Assembly (NCBI RefSeq): GCF_958298935.1
Contig: NC_084939.1
Location: 25,984,001-26,048,000 of the forward strand
Direction: 5' to 3'
Length of the DNA: 64,000 bases
Source of the DNA: Phragmites australis
Taxonomy: Eukaryota > Streptophyta > Magnoliopsida > Poales > Poaceae
In this document: positions 34,801-47,286 of the stretch, in pieces
Layout of the letters: every line of letters starts with the position of its first letter
Position numbering within the stretch: the stretch's first letter is position 1
Notes under the pieces: generated by a model
The model's input: only the letters and a program-made list of their open reading frames with translations
Told to the model about the DNA's origin: nothing
Database searches by the model: none
Made by a program: the position numbers and the translations under genes

Positions 34801-37800
34801 GATATCCATATTCTAGTCAGGACCTAGGATGGCAACATCAAGAAAATTATTTGATATTTTGAGAAAATAATTTTGTTGATTCATCATCAGATTTTATCTG
34901 TAGTTGTTTGCTTTACCTTTTGTTTGTATGATGATATTATTCTTTGAACTGAGCACTCTTTCCTCAATTAGCAGGACCCAAATGCACGGACACATTCATT
35001 TGAGCTTTACTTTTGTTTGCGTGATGACATTAAGAATGAACAGCTTGCTCTGCATCTTGTGTTGCTGCTGTAGCTTACATGGTTTCTTCACTCGTCATTA
35101 TTCCTTGTGTTATTTGTACAAAGTAAACATGAGGTGATTGTACGTTGGATGACCATGTTGATATCATGAGTCTTGAGTAAAAAAATGGCTGGACAAATTG
35201 CTTCATTTCATTATACAAGTTAACTAAACTATGATATTTCTGCAATATGAATAGCTTTGTTTGTGATTCTTGCTTATTTCCAGGTCATATACTGTACAGT
35301 ATACCGCGAGAGGCTTTCCGCTATCAAGAGCTAATAGAGAAATACTGCAGAAAGCTGAATATGATCTTCAGGTTAAGTCCATTTCTTTTTTCATTTTCCT
35401 TGAACTGTTAGTTTTGTTTAGGATCTTCATTGAATAATCAACATTTTTCAGTTACAAAGATATGTCTCTCAAGTAAGTTTTGGTTTCTGCGTCTGAGTAC
35501 TGTTTGAGTTACACCGCATTAGATATGATTATCCTACCTGTCTGTATTGATTTTCTACCTTGTGTTTCCTTTGCAGCAACTACGTTCAACCTGTCAGTAT
35601 CCATTTTTTGACTTGAGTTTCCTTTGCATCGGTTATTTTTATGCAGGTTTGGTGTATCCTTCTGAATGACAGAGTCTCGTTTAGGATGCACTGGCCTTTA
35701 CACTCTGATATGCAAATTAATGGTATATGCATTGGCTTATTATGTGTAATGATTCATATTCTCTGATAGGATTTTGCTGCAAATTGTTTATTGAGTTAAA
35801 AAAACTTAAGTCCCACCAATTTGGTTCGTTACAAGTCACTTCACAATTTGTATAAGGAAGATACATCTTTAAATTTTCCTCTTTGTTCAAAAAAGTTCAT
35901 ATGTAGTCCCTTTTTTGTTTGCAGAGTCGGACACTCGATACTCGTGTCGGATTCCGACACTCTTGTTGGAAACCCAAGTGCTATTTACCATATCAATTTT
36001 TTATGTCAAGTGGAACACCCGAGTCTGAGTCAGATTCCAACACCTGTGCCCATGTCCAAGGAACAGGCACAGTGAAAACCACTTGTCATCTTCCACTCAT
36101 CTTTTGTTGCATTGCCAGTGTTGCTTTTCTCTTTTTTTTTTCTTTTGGCCTTTTTTTTGCTGATTTGTGCATGCATGTCAGTCTTTGCATTATGGCTTGT
36201 GCTTACATGTGCATCTTATCTGCTGTTTAGCAATATAGTATTTTACATCCTTCTAGCTGTAGCTATGATTTAGACTGGCATCTGGCCTTTAATATTTGAC
36301 AGTAAGTTCAATCATACTAGATCTGAACTATTCATGTTGGCAATTCTTTCTTTCTCAGGTAATCATGTTAGGGTTATCAACAGGAAACCCACACATCAGT
36401 TAGGGGCCAATGGTAGAGATGATGGTCCAGTAGTAAGTATCTTTTGTCTTGAAGCTTGCAATTCTGTTAATTGTTTGCTTCTTAAGTTATTTTTCTCTTT
36501 TTTTGGTACATTACCTTCCTGTGTTCATCAGTTACATTTTTTTATTGTGTATCTCCTTTTTGATCCAAAACATTTCTATGTACACAGTTAACAGATTACC
36601 TGAGAGAGGGACCTAACAAGATTGCTCTATCGAGAAATGACTCTCGTACTTTCTGTTTGGGTATCAGAATTGCTAAGAGGAGATCTCTAGAACAGGTGGG
36701 AAGTTTTTGTATATAGTGTCAGAAATCATTTCCACGTTTTCATTGTTAAGCACAATACTCTCAAGAAACACATATTTTACAGAGCAAGGATATTTGAATC
36801 AGCCATGGTTCATGCGTTCTTCCCTTTTGGAAAAGGGATTGGCAGGCACTTTTAGATATTTTGTATTGTTCTTGGGCATGTCCAGTGCTTTTCAATATTA
36901 GAAGCTTTATCCTCCTTTATCTACCACAAATACTGAGATGTTTTGCCTGCTGTTCTTTTTTTTTTTCCTTTACCGTTTATGCTTACCATGTGTAGACTCT
37001 TGGTTATCTCCCAAGTGAATTCCATTATAAGGCCTCAGGAGAATAGCTATTTTACGTGCTGAAAGATTCCGTGTGAAACATATAATTTATGTCATAATAG
37101 TATTCCAAATCCCTGTTAGTTCATTGACATGATTTCTGGTTCCTGTGAAAAAAAAAAAACTATTCAAAGAGTAATTTCTTCCAAGACTTTCCAGTAAAAC
37201 ACCATTAACTGGCTGGTTCTCTTAGCAGTTACTGCCAACAAGCTGATACCTGGAAATTGCTGAACATCTGAATTGGGAGTCCTGTTTTATTGTTTCAAGT
37301 TCTTAAACTTTGATAGTGGGCAGGTCCTAAATTTGGTGCCGAAGGAACAAGATGGTGAGAAGTTTGATGATGCTCTTGCTCGTGTGCGTCGCTGTGTTGG
37401 TGGAACTGAGGCAAATAATGCAGACAGTGATAGTGATATTGAAGTTGTGGCTGATTCGGTCCCCATAAATCTTCGATGCCCTGTAAGCACTCTGGCTTAG
37501 TGAATTACTTATAAATGGCTAATTGCTCTGATCAATGTCTATTAATTAAATACGAGAAAATGTCCATTGAAATATTGTCTGAACTAAAATTCCGTTGGAT
37601 TATTATTGTTTGCCATCTGAAGTTATTCTCTGTGTCGCAGCCGTATGCCGATGAGGCGATGACGCTCAGGGCTTAGAGTTCCTTGTCCTAGAATCACCAT
37701 ATATGTTATTATATATTTTTTTAACCCATATGCTCTTCTGTAACCATCATTTTGTCAATAAACGTTTGATGAATAGTATGCTTTGCAGTCCTTAACAGAA

Positions 37801-39728
37801 AGTCACACATTATGTCCTTTTATGTCATGTTTTGTAAAGCATGTCTTAAATTATTTTATCACTTGACAGATGACTGCTTCAAGGATCCGGATAGCTGGTA
37901 GGTTCAAGCCTTGTGCTCACATGGGTTGTTTTGATCTGGAAGCTTTTATTGAAATTAATCAACGTTCCCGGAAGGTTCAATTATTTTTACCATATTAATT
38001 TAAGTTTGTCTCTTGTTCTTTTATCTAAATCAACCTCTGTTTCCTTGTTTGCAGTGGCAATGCCCAATTTGCCTGAAGAATTACTCTCTGGAGAACATAA
38101 TAATTGATCCTTATTTTAATCGCATCACTTCTTTGGTGAGTTTATGGTGAAAAGGAAGTACATGTTTTTGTATCTACATTATTCCAGTGAGCATCATTGC
38201 TGATTTGTTGCATTTTGGTGATCCAGATCCAAAGCTACGGAGAAGATACATCTGAAATTGATGTCAAGCCTGATGGTTCCTGGAAGGTTAGGGGCGGAGC
38301 TGAACTGAAAGACCTTGCACAGTGGCATTTACCAGATGGTACTCTCTGTGTGACCACAGATACGAGAGCCAAACCCAACATGGATATTGTAAAGCAAGAG
38401 ATTAAAGAAGAACCGTTGTCTGAAGAGCTGGGTTGTCGTCTTAAGTTGGGAATTAGAAAAAACAGCAACGGCCAGTGGGAAATTAGTAAGAGAGGGAATA
38501 CTGACTTGGTTCCATCTTCTGATAATGATCATGCAAGACACTTTGAAAACAAAAACTGCACCACTCTCTCAAGTAATATTGATGATGCGGACACAGAAGA
38601 TGAAACTTATAATTCAGAACCAGGAGGAAATGATTATCCTATGAGCCATGTCCATGATCTTGATTCTTCTCCCACGGATGAACATGTTCCTCCAGAACCA
38701 AGAGAGCAGGATATATTAGTTCTGAGTGACTCAGATGATGATATTGTCACGGTGTTATCTCCTAGTGCTGTGAATTGTGGCTCAGTACCTGACACTGGGA
38801 ATCCATTTCCACCCAAACCACCTGAAACTTCAGGAGTGTGTGGCGAACAACATGGTGGATTCTCCAATGAAACCTCATGTCTTGCACTAAGTGAAGGTTT
38901 TGGTGATCTGGGACTGTCATTTTGGGAGTGTCCTCTGAGTCCTCAGGATGATCGTACTTACCAAATGTTTGATCCCAGCATACAGGTGACAGATAATCTA
39001 GGTGAAGCACAAAACTACCCTGCCAATTATCAATCTAAGCTTGAGCCAGTTTCTGGGGGTAATTTGGGGGTACAAGCAGCAGCAGCAAACCCGCTGGAAG
39101 ATGGGCGTGATGGCGCACTGCAAGCTTGTACGTCAAGTGAAAGAGATGGTGATGTTAGTTCGGCTAACCTGTGCGATCATACTCAAACATGTCATGATGG
39201 CCATTCTGACAACCGGACATCTCTGAGCCTCAGTGGCATCGATGAAAGTTTAATTAATGGTGAAAAGAAAAGGAGGAACTCTGGAGATGGAATAACAGAT
39301 TTAGATGGTATGACTGAAGCCTAGCTCCTTTCGATTTATGCAATTTATTGTAATTCTCTGTCCATTATCAGTCCTTTTAGATACCCTCTCCTAGATTATC
39401 ATAATTGCAGTACTGTTGCTACAATTTTATCACTGCTTTGCCACTGCCCGTTGTTTTTGATACAGCTGTCTATTCGAATCTCAACACATCAGTACAGAAG
39501 CTACAGCTTTGGATACTCTGAAGTCAGACATCAATTTAGTTGATAACTATGCCTCTACATTTTCACTGAAATATTTAACATTCAATTCCCTGTGCAGCTT
39601 CAGTCCTCGCCAGCACGAATGAAGATGACCTGACTGGAGAGATATGCTGTGGTCCTTTCTCACCGCCGCAGCAGCAGCGTTCGGTTCGACCAAGATTGGT
39701 ACTAACTATTGACTCGGATTCTGATTAG
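31833..39728 (+). CDS. SIZ1: SIZ1/PIAS-type SUMO E3 ligase, 16 exons
   Basis: Transfers SUMO from the E2 to nuclear targets. Exons: 31833-31877, 32450-32530, 32780-32828, 32914-32992, 33100-33259, 33616-33749, 34100-34168, 35284-35371, 35647-35722, 36359-36432, 36588-36695, 37324-37482, 37870-37974, 38055-38135, 38227-39307, 39598-39728. All introns are GT-AG; total 2520 bp, 839 aa, close to known plant SIZ1 size. Domains: SAP (about 16-58), PHD finger (CPCG at 125-128 to about 175), PINIT-type region (about 183-330), SP-RING (CAHMGC 389-394, WQCPIC to 415). Acidic SUMO-interacting motifs follow: [10 protein letters not shown] near 599, and TIDSDSD at the C-terminus. The last intron is needed; retaining it gives a stop at 39322 and loses the terminal motif. 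The start gives the short N-terminus usual for this family. SIZ1 and its close paralogue SIZ2 cannot be told apart by eye. Confidence 0.93.
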
Positions 39729-40168
39729 CATATCTACCTCTCGTTGGCTGATCCCCAGTGTACAATTTGAACCGGTCTCTGTGGAATGATCACTTGAGTT
39801 TTCTTTGTGGTCCGGGAGTGATCGGCACATCCTGTCTGACTTGGAGAAAGGACTTGATGTTGGAGGATGAATGGAGTGCCATGTAACAGAATAGGTTTGC
39901 GAGCTGCCAGGCAGCGAGAAGCAGGTTGTTTTTTTGCCCCCTCTCATTGGCCTTGGAGGTTATGGGTTAGGTAGGTGCTAGAATTTAGCGACAAGAACAA
40001 TATATAGAAGCTCAATAGTGTAGAGAATTTTTGTAGCATGTCAGGAACTGAAGTGACAACAGTTGACGTAAATATGCGTTTTCCATTCATTAATTAAAGA
40101 GAATTTCCTGGTTTTCTTGTCCTCCCTTGGGCTTGATAGAGAAATGGAGAATGTCCAGGGTTTCCCTT
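39729..40168 (+). other. 3' UTR and downstream flank of the SIZ1-type gene
   Basis: AT-rich sequence after the stop; the exact polyadenylation site is unclear. It ends at a T-run (40169-40176) that is the poly(A) tail of the minus-strand LINE. Confidence 0.5.
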
Positions 40169-42867
40169 GTTTTTTTTAGGGAAAACAGTAGGGGAAAACT
40201 CTACTGTAGTGTATATATATTTAAATATAGAGATCGAGCAGGCTGTACAGATGGAGGAGCAGGGCTACAACTCCACTTAAAGCAAGAAAGAAGAAAAGGG
40301 AAGGACTCCATGGGATCAACTCTCTAGAAGTGGGAGATTTGATCCATGGGTGGACTAATGCGATTAAGGACTCCTTGAATCTGTTGGACTAAAGTGTTAA
40401 TTCATCTATGAAACCAGTCTTCCATCCTTGTAGTGTTGGGTCTGATGCGCCAAGCAACAATGATAAAGATCTCCATGAAATAAGGCTGTTGCAACTCAAG
40501 ATTGGCTTTCTGAAGCATTAGAAAGAACGACAAGTCTTGGTCCGAGCTGGTTCCAATAGTGTTCCAACATGTGGTGCTAAAGGAACATTCAAAGAAGAGA
40601 TGAAAGGTTGTTTCCTCAGTGTCCGTGTTGCAAAGGACACAAATATAGTTGTTACCTCCAATATGATAGCTTCTTTTTCTTAACATATTTCTAGAGTTTA
40701 GTCTGTCCATAAAGATAAGCTATGTAAAGACCTTCAATTTTTTAGAGCAATTTGATTTCTAAATCCAACTGAATGGGGTTGGCCGTGTAATTGACTTGAA
40801 AGAAATAGAGTAGAATTTCCTTGATGAATAAGTTATTGATCCCCAACAGTACACCCATGATCTTGTTGTCTTTCTTGTGCTTGTGTTTCTTCAATTTTCC
40901 TCTATAGGATGTGCAGTTCTTGGAAAACCTCTTTTGAGAGAGGAATGTGAAAGTGTCTTTGTGCAGATGTGTCTTGCAAGAATTCTGCTACTGAGATGTT
41001 CTCATTCCTTGCAAATAAGAATAGCCTAGGAAGTTGAAGCCATAAGTAGCTGCCATCTCAAACATCATTCCAAAGCAGGGACTATAGTGCCATCTCCCAC
41101 TTGGCACGAGGCAATGCCTCTGTAGTGGTCTGAATTTTATTATGTCTCTTCACCAAAAGGAGCCTTTGTTTGATGTTGCATGTGGAATCTGACCATCAGC
41201 ATAATACGTGTTCCAAATTAAGTTGGCCCAAGGAAGGTCCATCTTATTATAGAATTTGTGCAGGTGTTCCATGAGAAGAGCTTCATTTTGAGATTTCAAA
41301 TCTACAACACCCAGGCCACCTTTGGACTTAGGTCTGCAGACTTTTTTCCAAGCAACAAGGGGTTTCCCTTTTGCATTTGCATCACTACCTCTCCACAGCT
41401 AGTTCCTTCTTGCTCTATCTATGTTTTCAATGACTGTTGTTGGGAGCAAAAGAGTGCACATTGTGTAGGTTGGGAGTGAGGATAAAGTGAGTTGACAAGT
41501 GTTAATCTTCCTGAGGTAGCAAGGAAAGATGCTACTGCTGACAGTCTACTTTCCATCCTGCCTACCAGAGGGGCATGGTCTTCAACTCTTAGCTTTGTTG
41601 TGCTGAGAGGGAGGCCAAGGTAAGTGAAATGTAGGGTTCTAATCTTGCAGCCAAAAACTCCCAACAAGGTGCTTGATCCTAGTCTTTGGAACATTGATGG
41701 GGACCAAGCAAGATTTTTCATAGTTAACCTTGAGACCAGTGGATAGACTGAAAGTCCGCAGGAGACCTTACAGAAGAGATCTTTTTGGGAAACTTTCATG
41801 ATGAGAATGATGTCATCTGCATATTGAACAATTGGATAGTCATTTTCACTAGTGTTGCTGAGAGGAAGGCCATTCAGCCCCTGACTGTGAGCCCTATTAA
41901 TGATATATTGGAGTAGCTCTGCTGCAATGACAAAGAGGAGAGGTGAGAGTGGATCACCTTGCCCGACTTCTCTCTTGCAATGAAATGACTTAACAGGGAC
42001 ACCATTGAGCAGGATTGATGATGTCCCTAAAGACAAGATAGTTTCCATGATCCACTTGTCGTTGAAACCCAACTGTTTGAGCATGTTGAGGATGACATTG
42101 TGTTCAACTGTGTCGAAGGCCTTTTCAAAGTCCAATTTCAAGATTACCATCGGTTTCTTTGAGTGGTGGCACTGATGAAGGAACTTGTATGCCCAAGCCA
42201 AACAATTCTAGATTGTCCTACTTTTGATAAATCCGTACTGGTTCTTGTGGATGATGGATAGAATGACTGCCCACAACCTATTTGCTAACAACTTTGTGAG
42301 CAGTTGAGAACTGAGTTGAGCAGGGAGATGGGTCTAAAATCATTTATTCCAGTAGGGTTGTTGATTTTGGGTATTGAGGTTATAGGAAGCTGTTAACTGC
42401 CTACAGGTTTAGGGTTCCACCATAGAAATCATTACATAGTTCATAGAAGTCATCTTTAATGATGTTCCAGCATTTTTTCAGAAACATGCCATTAAACCCA
42501 CCAAGTCCAGGTGATTTATCAGTTGGCATCTTCTTGACCACATTGCTAATTTCTTCTTTTGTGAATGGCTCAGTTAGCCATTCTAGATTGTAATGTGGTT
42601 GAATCAAGTCACCTGGATTAAAGTGCATTGTAGGATCCTCGATTTTCCCCATTCTTTCCTTGCAGGCTTCTAGAAGAATTGCTACTTTTTCAGTATGATC
42701 TGTAATTACTCTTCCATCATTTGTTTCTAGAGAAGTGATAGTATTGATCCTATATCTTTCAGCTGCTGTAGCATTGAAGAATTTCGTGTCATCATCTCCA
42801 AATTTGACCCATCTAACAATATACCTTTTCTTCTAGTATTCATTTTTGCACTTGAGGAGGTTTAGAA

Positions 42868-43359
42868 TAAAGATGTTTAAATGGGTAGTGCAACATGGGC
42901 CGGCCCGAGGCATGACACTGTTGGCACGGCCCAGGCACAGCACGACACGATGGCTAACGGGCCGGGCCGGCATGGCATGACGACTTGTGCCATGCCTGGG
43001 CCGAAGCCGCGGCACGACGGGCCGGCACGGCACGGTCCATTTAACTGTTTATATTTTTGTAGTATTTTATATAATTTGTTTAGATCTAATACCATATAGG
43101 ATATGTGGTGCAATGGTAGTGTGTTTGACTCCCAAGTAAAAGGTCGGGTGTTCAATTCCGATTGAAAGCAAGTTTTTGAGATTTCTTCCAATTTTCCGCG
43201 GGCTGATGGGCCAAAAAAAAAATCATCGGGCCTTTCGTGCCGCGGGCTGGCACAACACGTCCTGTTTAGCTAACGGGCCTAAACGGGCCGTGCCTAAATG
43301 GGCCGTGCCTCAATGGGCCCGTGCCGTGCCGGGCCAGGCCGCTCATTTGGCCATCTTTG
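42868..43359. mobile_element. 492-bp hAT-type element nested in the LINE
   Basis: A perfect 8-bp target duplication GTTTAGAA flanks it (42860-42867 and 43360-43367). The left end TAAAGATGTTTAAATGGG and the right end, read in reverse, CAAAGATGGCCAAATGAG are imperfect inverted repeats like those of nDart-type hAT elements. The outer parts are packed with GGGCC/GGCACGG words. The middle holds a tRNA-like sequence. No transposase. Confidence 0.88.
43099..43168 (+). other. tRNA-like sequence inside the hAT element
   Basis: TGGTGCAATGGTAGTG resembles an A box and GGGTGTTCAATTCC a B box of RNA polymerase III promoters, spaced as in a tRNA. Between them a degenerate arm presents CTCCCAA, so a CCC anticodon is possible. 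Stems are imperfect, so it is a tRNA-derived relic rather than a functional tRNA. Confidence 0.55.
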
Positions 43360-44412
43360 GTTTAGAATGTGCTTCTTGAGGATGTTTCTGAAGTTATTTT
43401 CTCAAATAAATAGTCCTCTTTGCTCTTCAAGCTTATCTAGAACTGCTAGAGTGTCATTGCACATAGTGATGGTCTTGTTGAGTTGTGAGAGAGATTTACT
43501 CCATCTCTTCAAAGCTCTTCTCAACAGTTTGAATTTTGCTGAGATCCTTGTTGCACTACAATTTGCCCCTACTTCATTGCTCCATACATTTTGAAAAATA
43601 TCAAGAAAGCCAGGTTGATCAATCCATAAATTCTCAAATCTGAAAATTTGAGCCTTTGGTATCTTGGTCCCAATTTGCACCATACAAGGTATATGATTTG
43701 AAGTGGGTCTGGCCATGGGCAGTAGGAGTGTGTTTGGGTAGGATATGATTCAGTTCGTTGAGATGAAGCACTAGTCTAATTGTTCTAGGAGAGGGTATTC
43801 TTGCATGTTGCTCCAAGTGAATTGCCTTCCTTTGAGAGGGATTTCCAAAAGGCCAAGATTACTAATGATTTCATTGAAGATCAAGACATCATTCATGTTG
43901 CCCCCTAGTTTATTTCTGTCACTAAGAGACCTATAGAAGTTAAAATCTCCAATAATCATCCAATTTTCTTCTTCTTCTATGTTTAGGCTATTGAGCCAGT
44001 TTACAAACTCATCCCTTCTTCTACATTGTCGGTAGATGTGAATTTGATAGTGGTGGCAAAGCTAGAGACAAGCAAGACTGTTCCAGTGAAGATTGAACTG
44101 TTCTATCCAACTAAAATGCCGCCTAAAGCTCCATTTGAAGTTGCATAGGTAAATTTGTTGAGACTCTTGGGGGCAATTTTCTTGATGAAAGAATTGTCAA
44201 TATGTTCTTTCTTTGTCTCCTGGATGCAAAAGATTGCACATGAACTTTCTTCATTTTTCCCTTTTACTGCTCTCCACTTGTCATCTGAATTTAGGCCTCT
44301 TATGTTCCAATTGAGTACATTCCAGTTTCTTTTGTTGTTGTTACTCATTGAGAAACTAGTAAGCTAGGGCTAATAGTTGTTGTCTTCCTCTGGAGCTTCA
44401 AGGCCCTGCGCC

Positions 44413-44569
44413 CAGGGGCGGACCCAGGCCCATGGCAACCTGGGCTTCAGCCTGGGTCATGGGCCTAAATCACCCCTTATTTACTGTAGAAACAGTAGTA
44501 TTTTTAAAGATTTAGCCCAAATTTGAATGGGCCAGCCTGGGGTTTAGCTCTGGGCTGGTTCCGCCCCTG
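44413..44569. mobile_element. 157-bp hAT-type MITE nested in the LINE
   Basis: The ends CAGGGGCGGACCCAG and, read in reverse, CAGGGGCGGAACCAG are inverted repeats. A perfect 8-bp target duplication CCTGCGCC lies at 44405-44412 and 44570-44577. It sits near the ORF1/ORF2 junction of the LINE. No coding capacity. Confidence 0.92.
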
Positions 44570-46105
44570 CCTGCGCCCTTATCTCCAACAGCAACTCCTC
44601 CGACACCTCTTCAAGAGTGAGTTGGCACCTCTCCACTGCCACTTTCCGCAGAGTTTTGATCGGGATTTCAAGATATGGTTCAGTGGCATTCTCAATGTCA
44701 TATAGACTTGGGAATCTAAAGGGACCAGGGAATTCTGAAAAAGAAGGGTTAGGAGCATTGCCCACAGTTGTGATAGCCTGCACCATCCTTCTTGGGCGAG
44801 CGCTACTCTTTTTTCTTGGGACTTCTCTAGTGCTGAGATCCTGCCTATGTCCCTTGTTTCTTGTTTCGATTCTATTGCTCCTTCTCAGGTTGCTATCTGT
44901 TAGAGGTGTGTGGCTTGTGGTTCTGGTTCTGCTGCCAGTTGCAGAGTTATCGTTGCTGCCTATCTGAGCCTTGCAAGTTTCTTCCAGGATCAGATTTTTC
45001 TTCCTATTCTTCCTGCTATAGGTTTTCTTGATTACCGTATTTGCCTTTATCTCATATTTGCTTCTAGGTTGGTTGGGTCTTGGTGTTTTCCCTTGTTTTG
45101 TTGCAAGGTTTTCCTCAATCATTTCAATTCTATGCTTAGATGTGACCGCATTCCTGCTTTGTGCAATATTCAGGCTTGCATTAGGTTGTTGTGCTTGCTG
45201 CCCTAATGATGAGATGAGGAATTAGTTGCTGTTGCGTGCTGGTCAGGGTCATCCCAAGGTTAACTGTATATTCATTGTCTACCATAGCTGCACTGCATTT
45301 TTCAAAGATTGAAAGTTGAAAATGCATTACCAAAAGTTGAGTCCACTGTATCGGTCTTTGAGTTAGATGCTCGTTGTGCTGCTAGGATTTGATTGTTCAC
45401 TGAGGGAATAGTGGGCTTAAATGGTACAATAGCAAGAGGGTTGCATTCAAGTGGACTCCTCAGTATATTGTTGTAAATCTGAATTTTCTTCATTGATTCC
45501 TTGGTTGCCAAGCTGCCAGTGAGAAGAAAGCTAAAAGAATTACCCCATGATCTCTTGTTTGAAATAAATTTGAGCTGAATTGGGAAGCTTCATTGGAGTT
45601 GTTTTTCAGGCCTAAAGCAAGAGAATTGAAGGGCGGTATTACTTGCTATGTTCTTGATCCATTTTTGCATTATCATATCAGGGGGCATGGCTGGCTCAAT
45701 AAAGCTCCCTGAGGTTTGATCTAAACCTTCTGTTGTGCTTTCTATTGAGACAACTTTTAATAGTGTGGCCATAGTTGAAGCGGCTTTGGCACCTCACATC
45801 CCCTAGACAATCCCTAACAAGGTGTCCCACCCCTAGGCATTTGAAACAATGCAGTTGGGAAGGATCCAAACGTGAGCCAGTGATATCACCTTGAACAACT
45901 GACACATACCTTTGATCAATGCGTGTATATGTATGTGTTGTGTAGAAGCCAATATACATAAGTAGCATAAACAGAAACTAAAAAAAGAAGGCAACAGACC
46001 AACGGTCTGGTGTTGTACCTGATCTGTTGCACTTGCATTGCATGCAACTTAGAATAGAAGAGATTGCGGTAGAATGAGTGTAGCTGTTTTCCAGTATGCA
46101 TCTAT

Positions 46106-47226
46106 CACTATTACAGAACTAGTCATAAGTGTCGTCTCATCAGTGCCGGTTTAGTCAAAACCAACACTGATAGGGTATCAGTACCGGTTGGTAACAATAC
46201 CAAACATTAAGTCATCCATTCAGATAAAAACTGGCATTGATAACTAGTATTAGTACCAGTTCGTATTATGAGTCGGCGCTAATACTACGATTGGACCCAA
46301 AATTTTTATGGAATGGATTTTTAGCTCACGTCGGCGTCCGCTCAGCGCAGTCACGACTCAGGCGTGTCCTTATCATCCAGTCTCTCGCCCGGCCTCCTCC
46401 CCTCCTGCCTCCACCAGCCTCCCCTTTGGCCTTCACTCCTCCAGCCTCCTTAGTTTTACAGATGATGTCGTCCACCTTGGAGAAGTGCGATCGGCCAGTG
46501 GAGGCAACACCGGGGGAAGCGCTGTAGGCACCACTGGCCTCATGCCCTGAAGGAGCACCGTCCCTTAAGGGCATCACCGGTCGGCGGGTGCCACCGAAGG
46601 ACAATCTGCATCACCGCTGCCGGCTAATGGCTGGATCTACATGTCCGTGTAGCTCGTCGACACCCTTTGCCAGTGGAACCACCAGATCTGGGTGGTGCAG
46701 TCAGGGGGAGCCGCGCGGCTGACCGTCGTCTAGAGGACGGTGCCACCGTTGGGTGTGCTGTACAACCAGCCGTAGGGGCTATGACTTGGTTGATGTTCTT
46801 GCAGATTCGTTAGAGGTTGTTGAGTTCTTGCCGATTAGCGTACGTCTTGTAGAACTAAGGTACTTGATTATGTTAGAGGTTGAGTTCGAGAGACTATGTG
46901 AGATGATTCGATTTGATTGTGAGATATGTTTGTATGGATGAGATGAATCGATTTGAGCACGACGGTGGTGGTGGCGGTAGGAGGACGACGGTGGTGGCGG
47001 CAGCAGAGCTGGTTCCTTTGAGCCAGCTCGTTTATTTTTTGGGCTTGAAAACACATATCTGTGCCGATTGGAGGCATGAACTGGCATTGAAAAAAACTTT
47101 CAATAATGGTTTCAGACTTGACACTAATAGTCACCGACTATCAGTGTCAAGTAAAGAGTGCCGGTTGGAAAAACCGGCAGTGAAACCGTTTTTCAACTGA
47201 TACTGATATATAGTTATGTAGTAGTG
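46106..47226. mobile_element. 1.1-kb non-autonomous CACTA element
   Basis: It starts CACTATTACAGAACTAG and its right end, read in reverse, starts CACTACTACATAACTA. The 3-bp target duplication TAT flanks both ends (46103-46105 and 47227-47229). Subterminal words such as CAGTGCCGGTTT and TATCAGTACCGGTTGG recur in both orientations near the ends. The GC-rich middle (about 46320-46800) is unlike the AT-rich ends and may be captured host sequence with several stops. No transposase. Confidence 0.88.
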
Positions 47227-47286
47227 TATGCAGTATAATTAGCCTAGCTAACAAACTAACTTGATGGATGGTTTGTTTGTCGTTCC

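Larger units (their letters stand above)
40169..45960 (-). mobile_element. Minus-strand L1-type LINE, nearly complete but broken
   Basis: In minus reading: an ORF1 piece with a CCHC knuckle (CFKCLGVGHLVRDC near 45845) and a degenerate second one; a basic ORF1 tail (45122-44544); an APE-type endonuclease start (LNWNIRGLNSDDKW, from 44348) continuing to about 43400; RT (KKMPTDKSPGLGGFNG at 42530; LKLDFEKAFDTVEH, EVGQGDPLSP and VQYADDIILI at 42201-41800); and a C-terminal zf-RVT region (CVLCNTDTEETTFHLFFEC near 40600). The 3' end is a T-run on the plus strand. Stops and frame breaks occur and two hAT elements interrupt it. The 5' end of ORF1 is missing or not recognised. Confidence 0.88.

Noticed and set aside
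34974..35074. A 33-codon open stretch after an AG inside intron 7 of the SIZ1-type gene, with protein-like reading
   Set aside because: Joined to exon 7 in the correct phase it gives a different, non-conserved frame ending in a stop, while exon 8 at 35284 restores the family sequence exactly. At most a cryptic exon.
42833..43379. Several ORFs rich in Gly, Pro and Arg in both directions
   Set aside because: Produced by GGGCC-type repeats of the hAT element, not by a gene.
46237..46604. ORFs in the GC-rich core of the CACTA element
   Set aside because: Short, overlapping on both strands and interrupted; treated as possible captured sequence, not as a gene.
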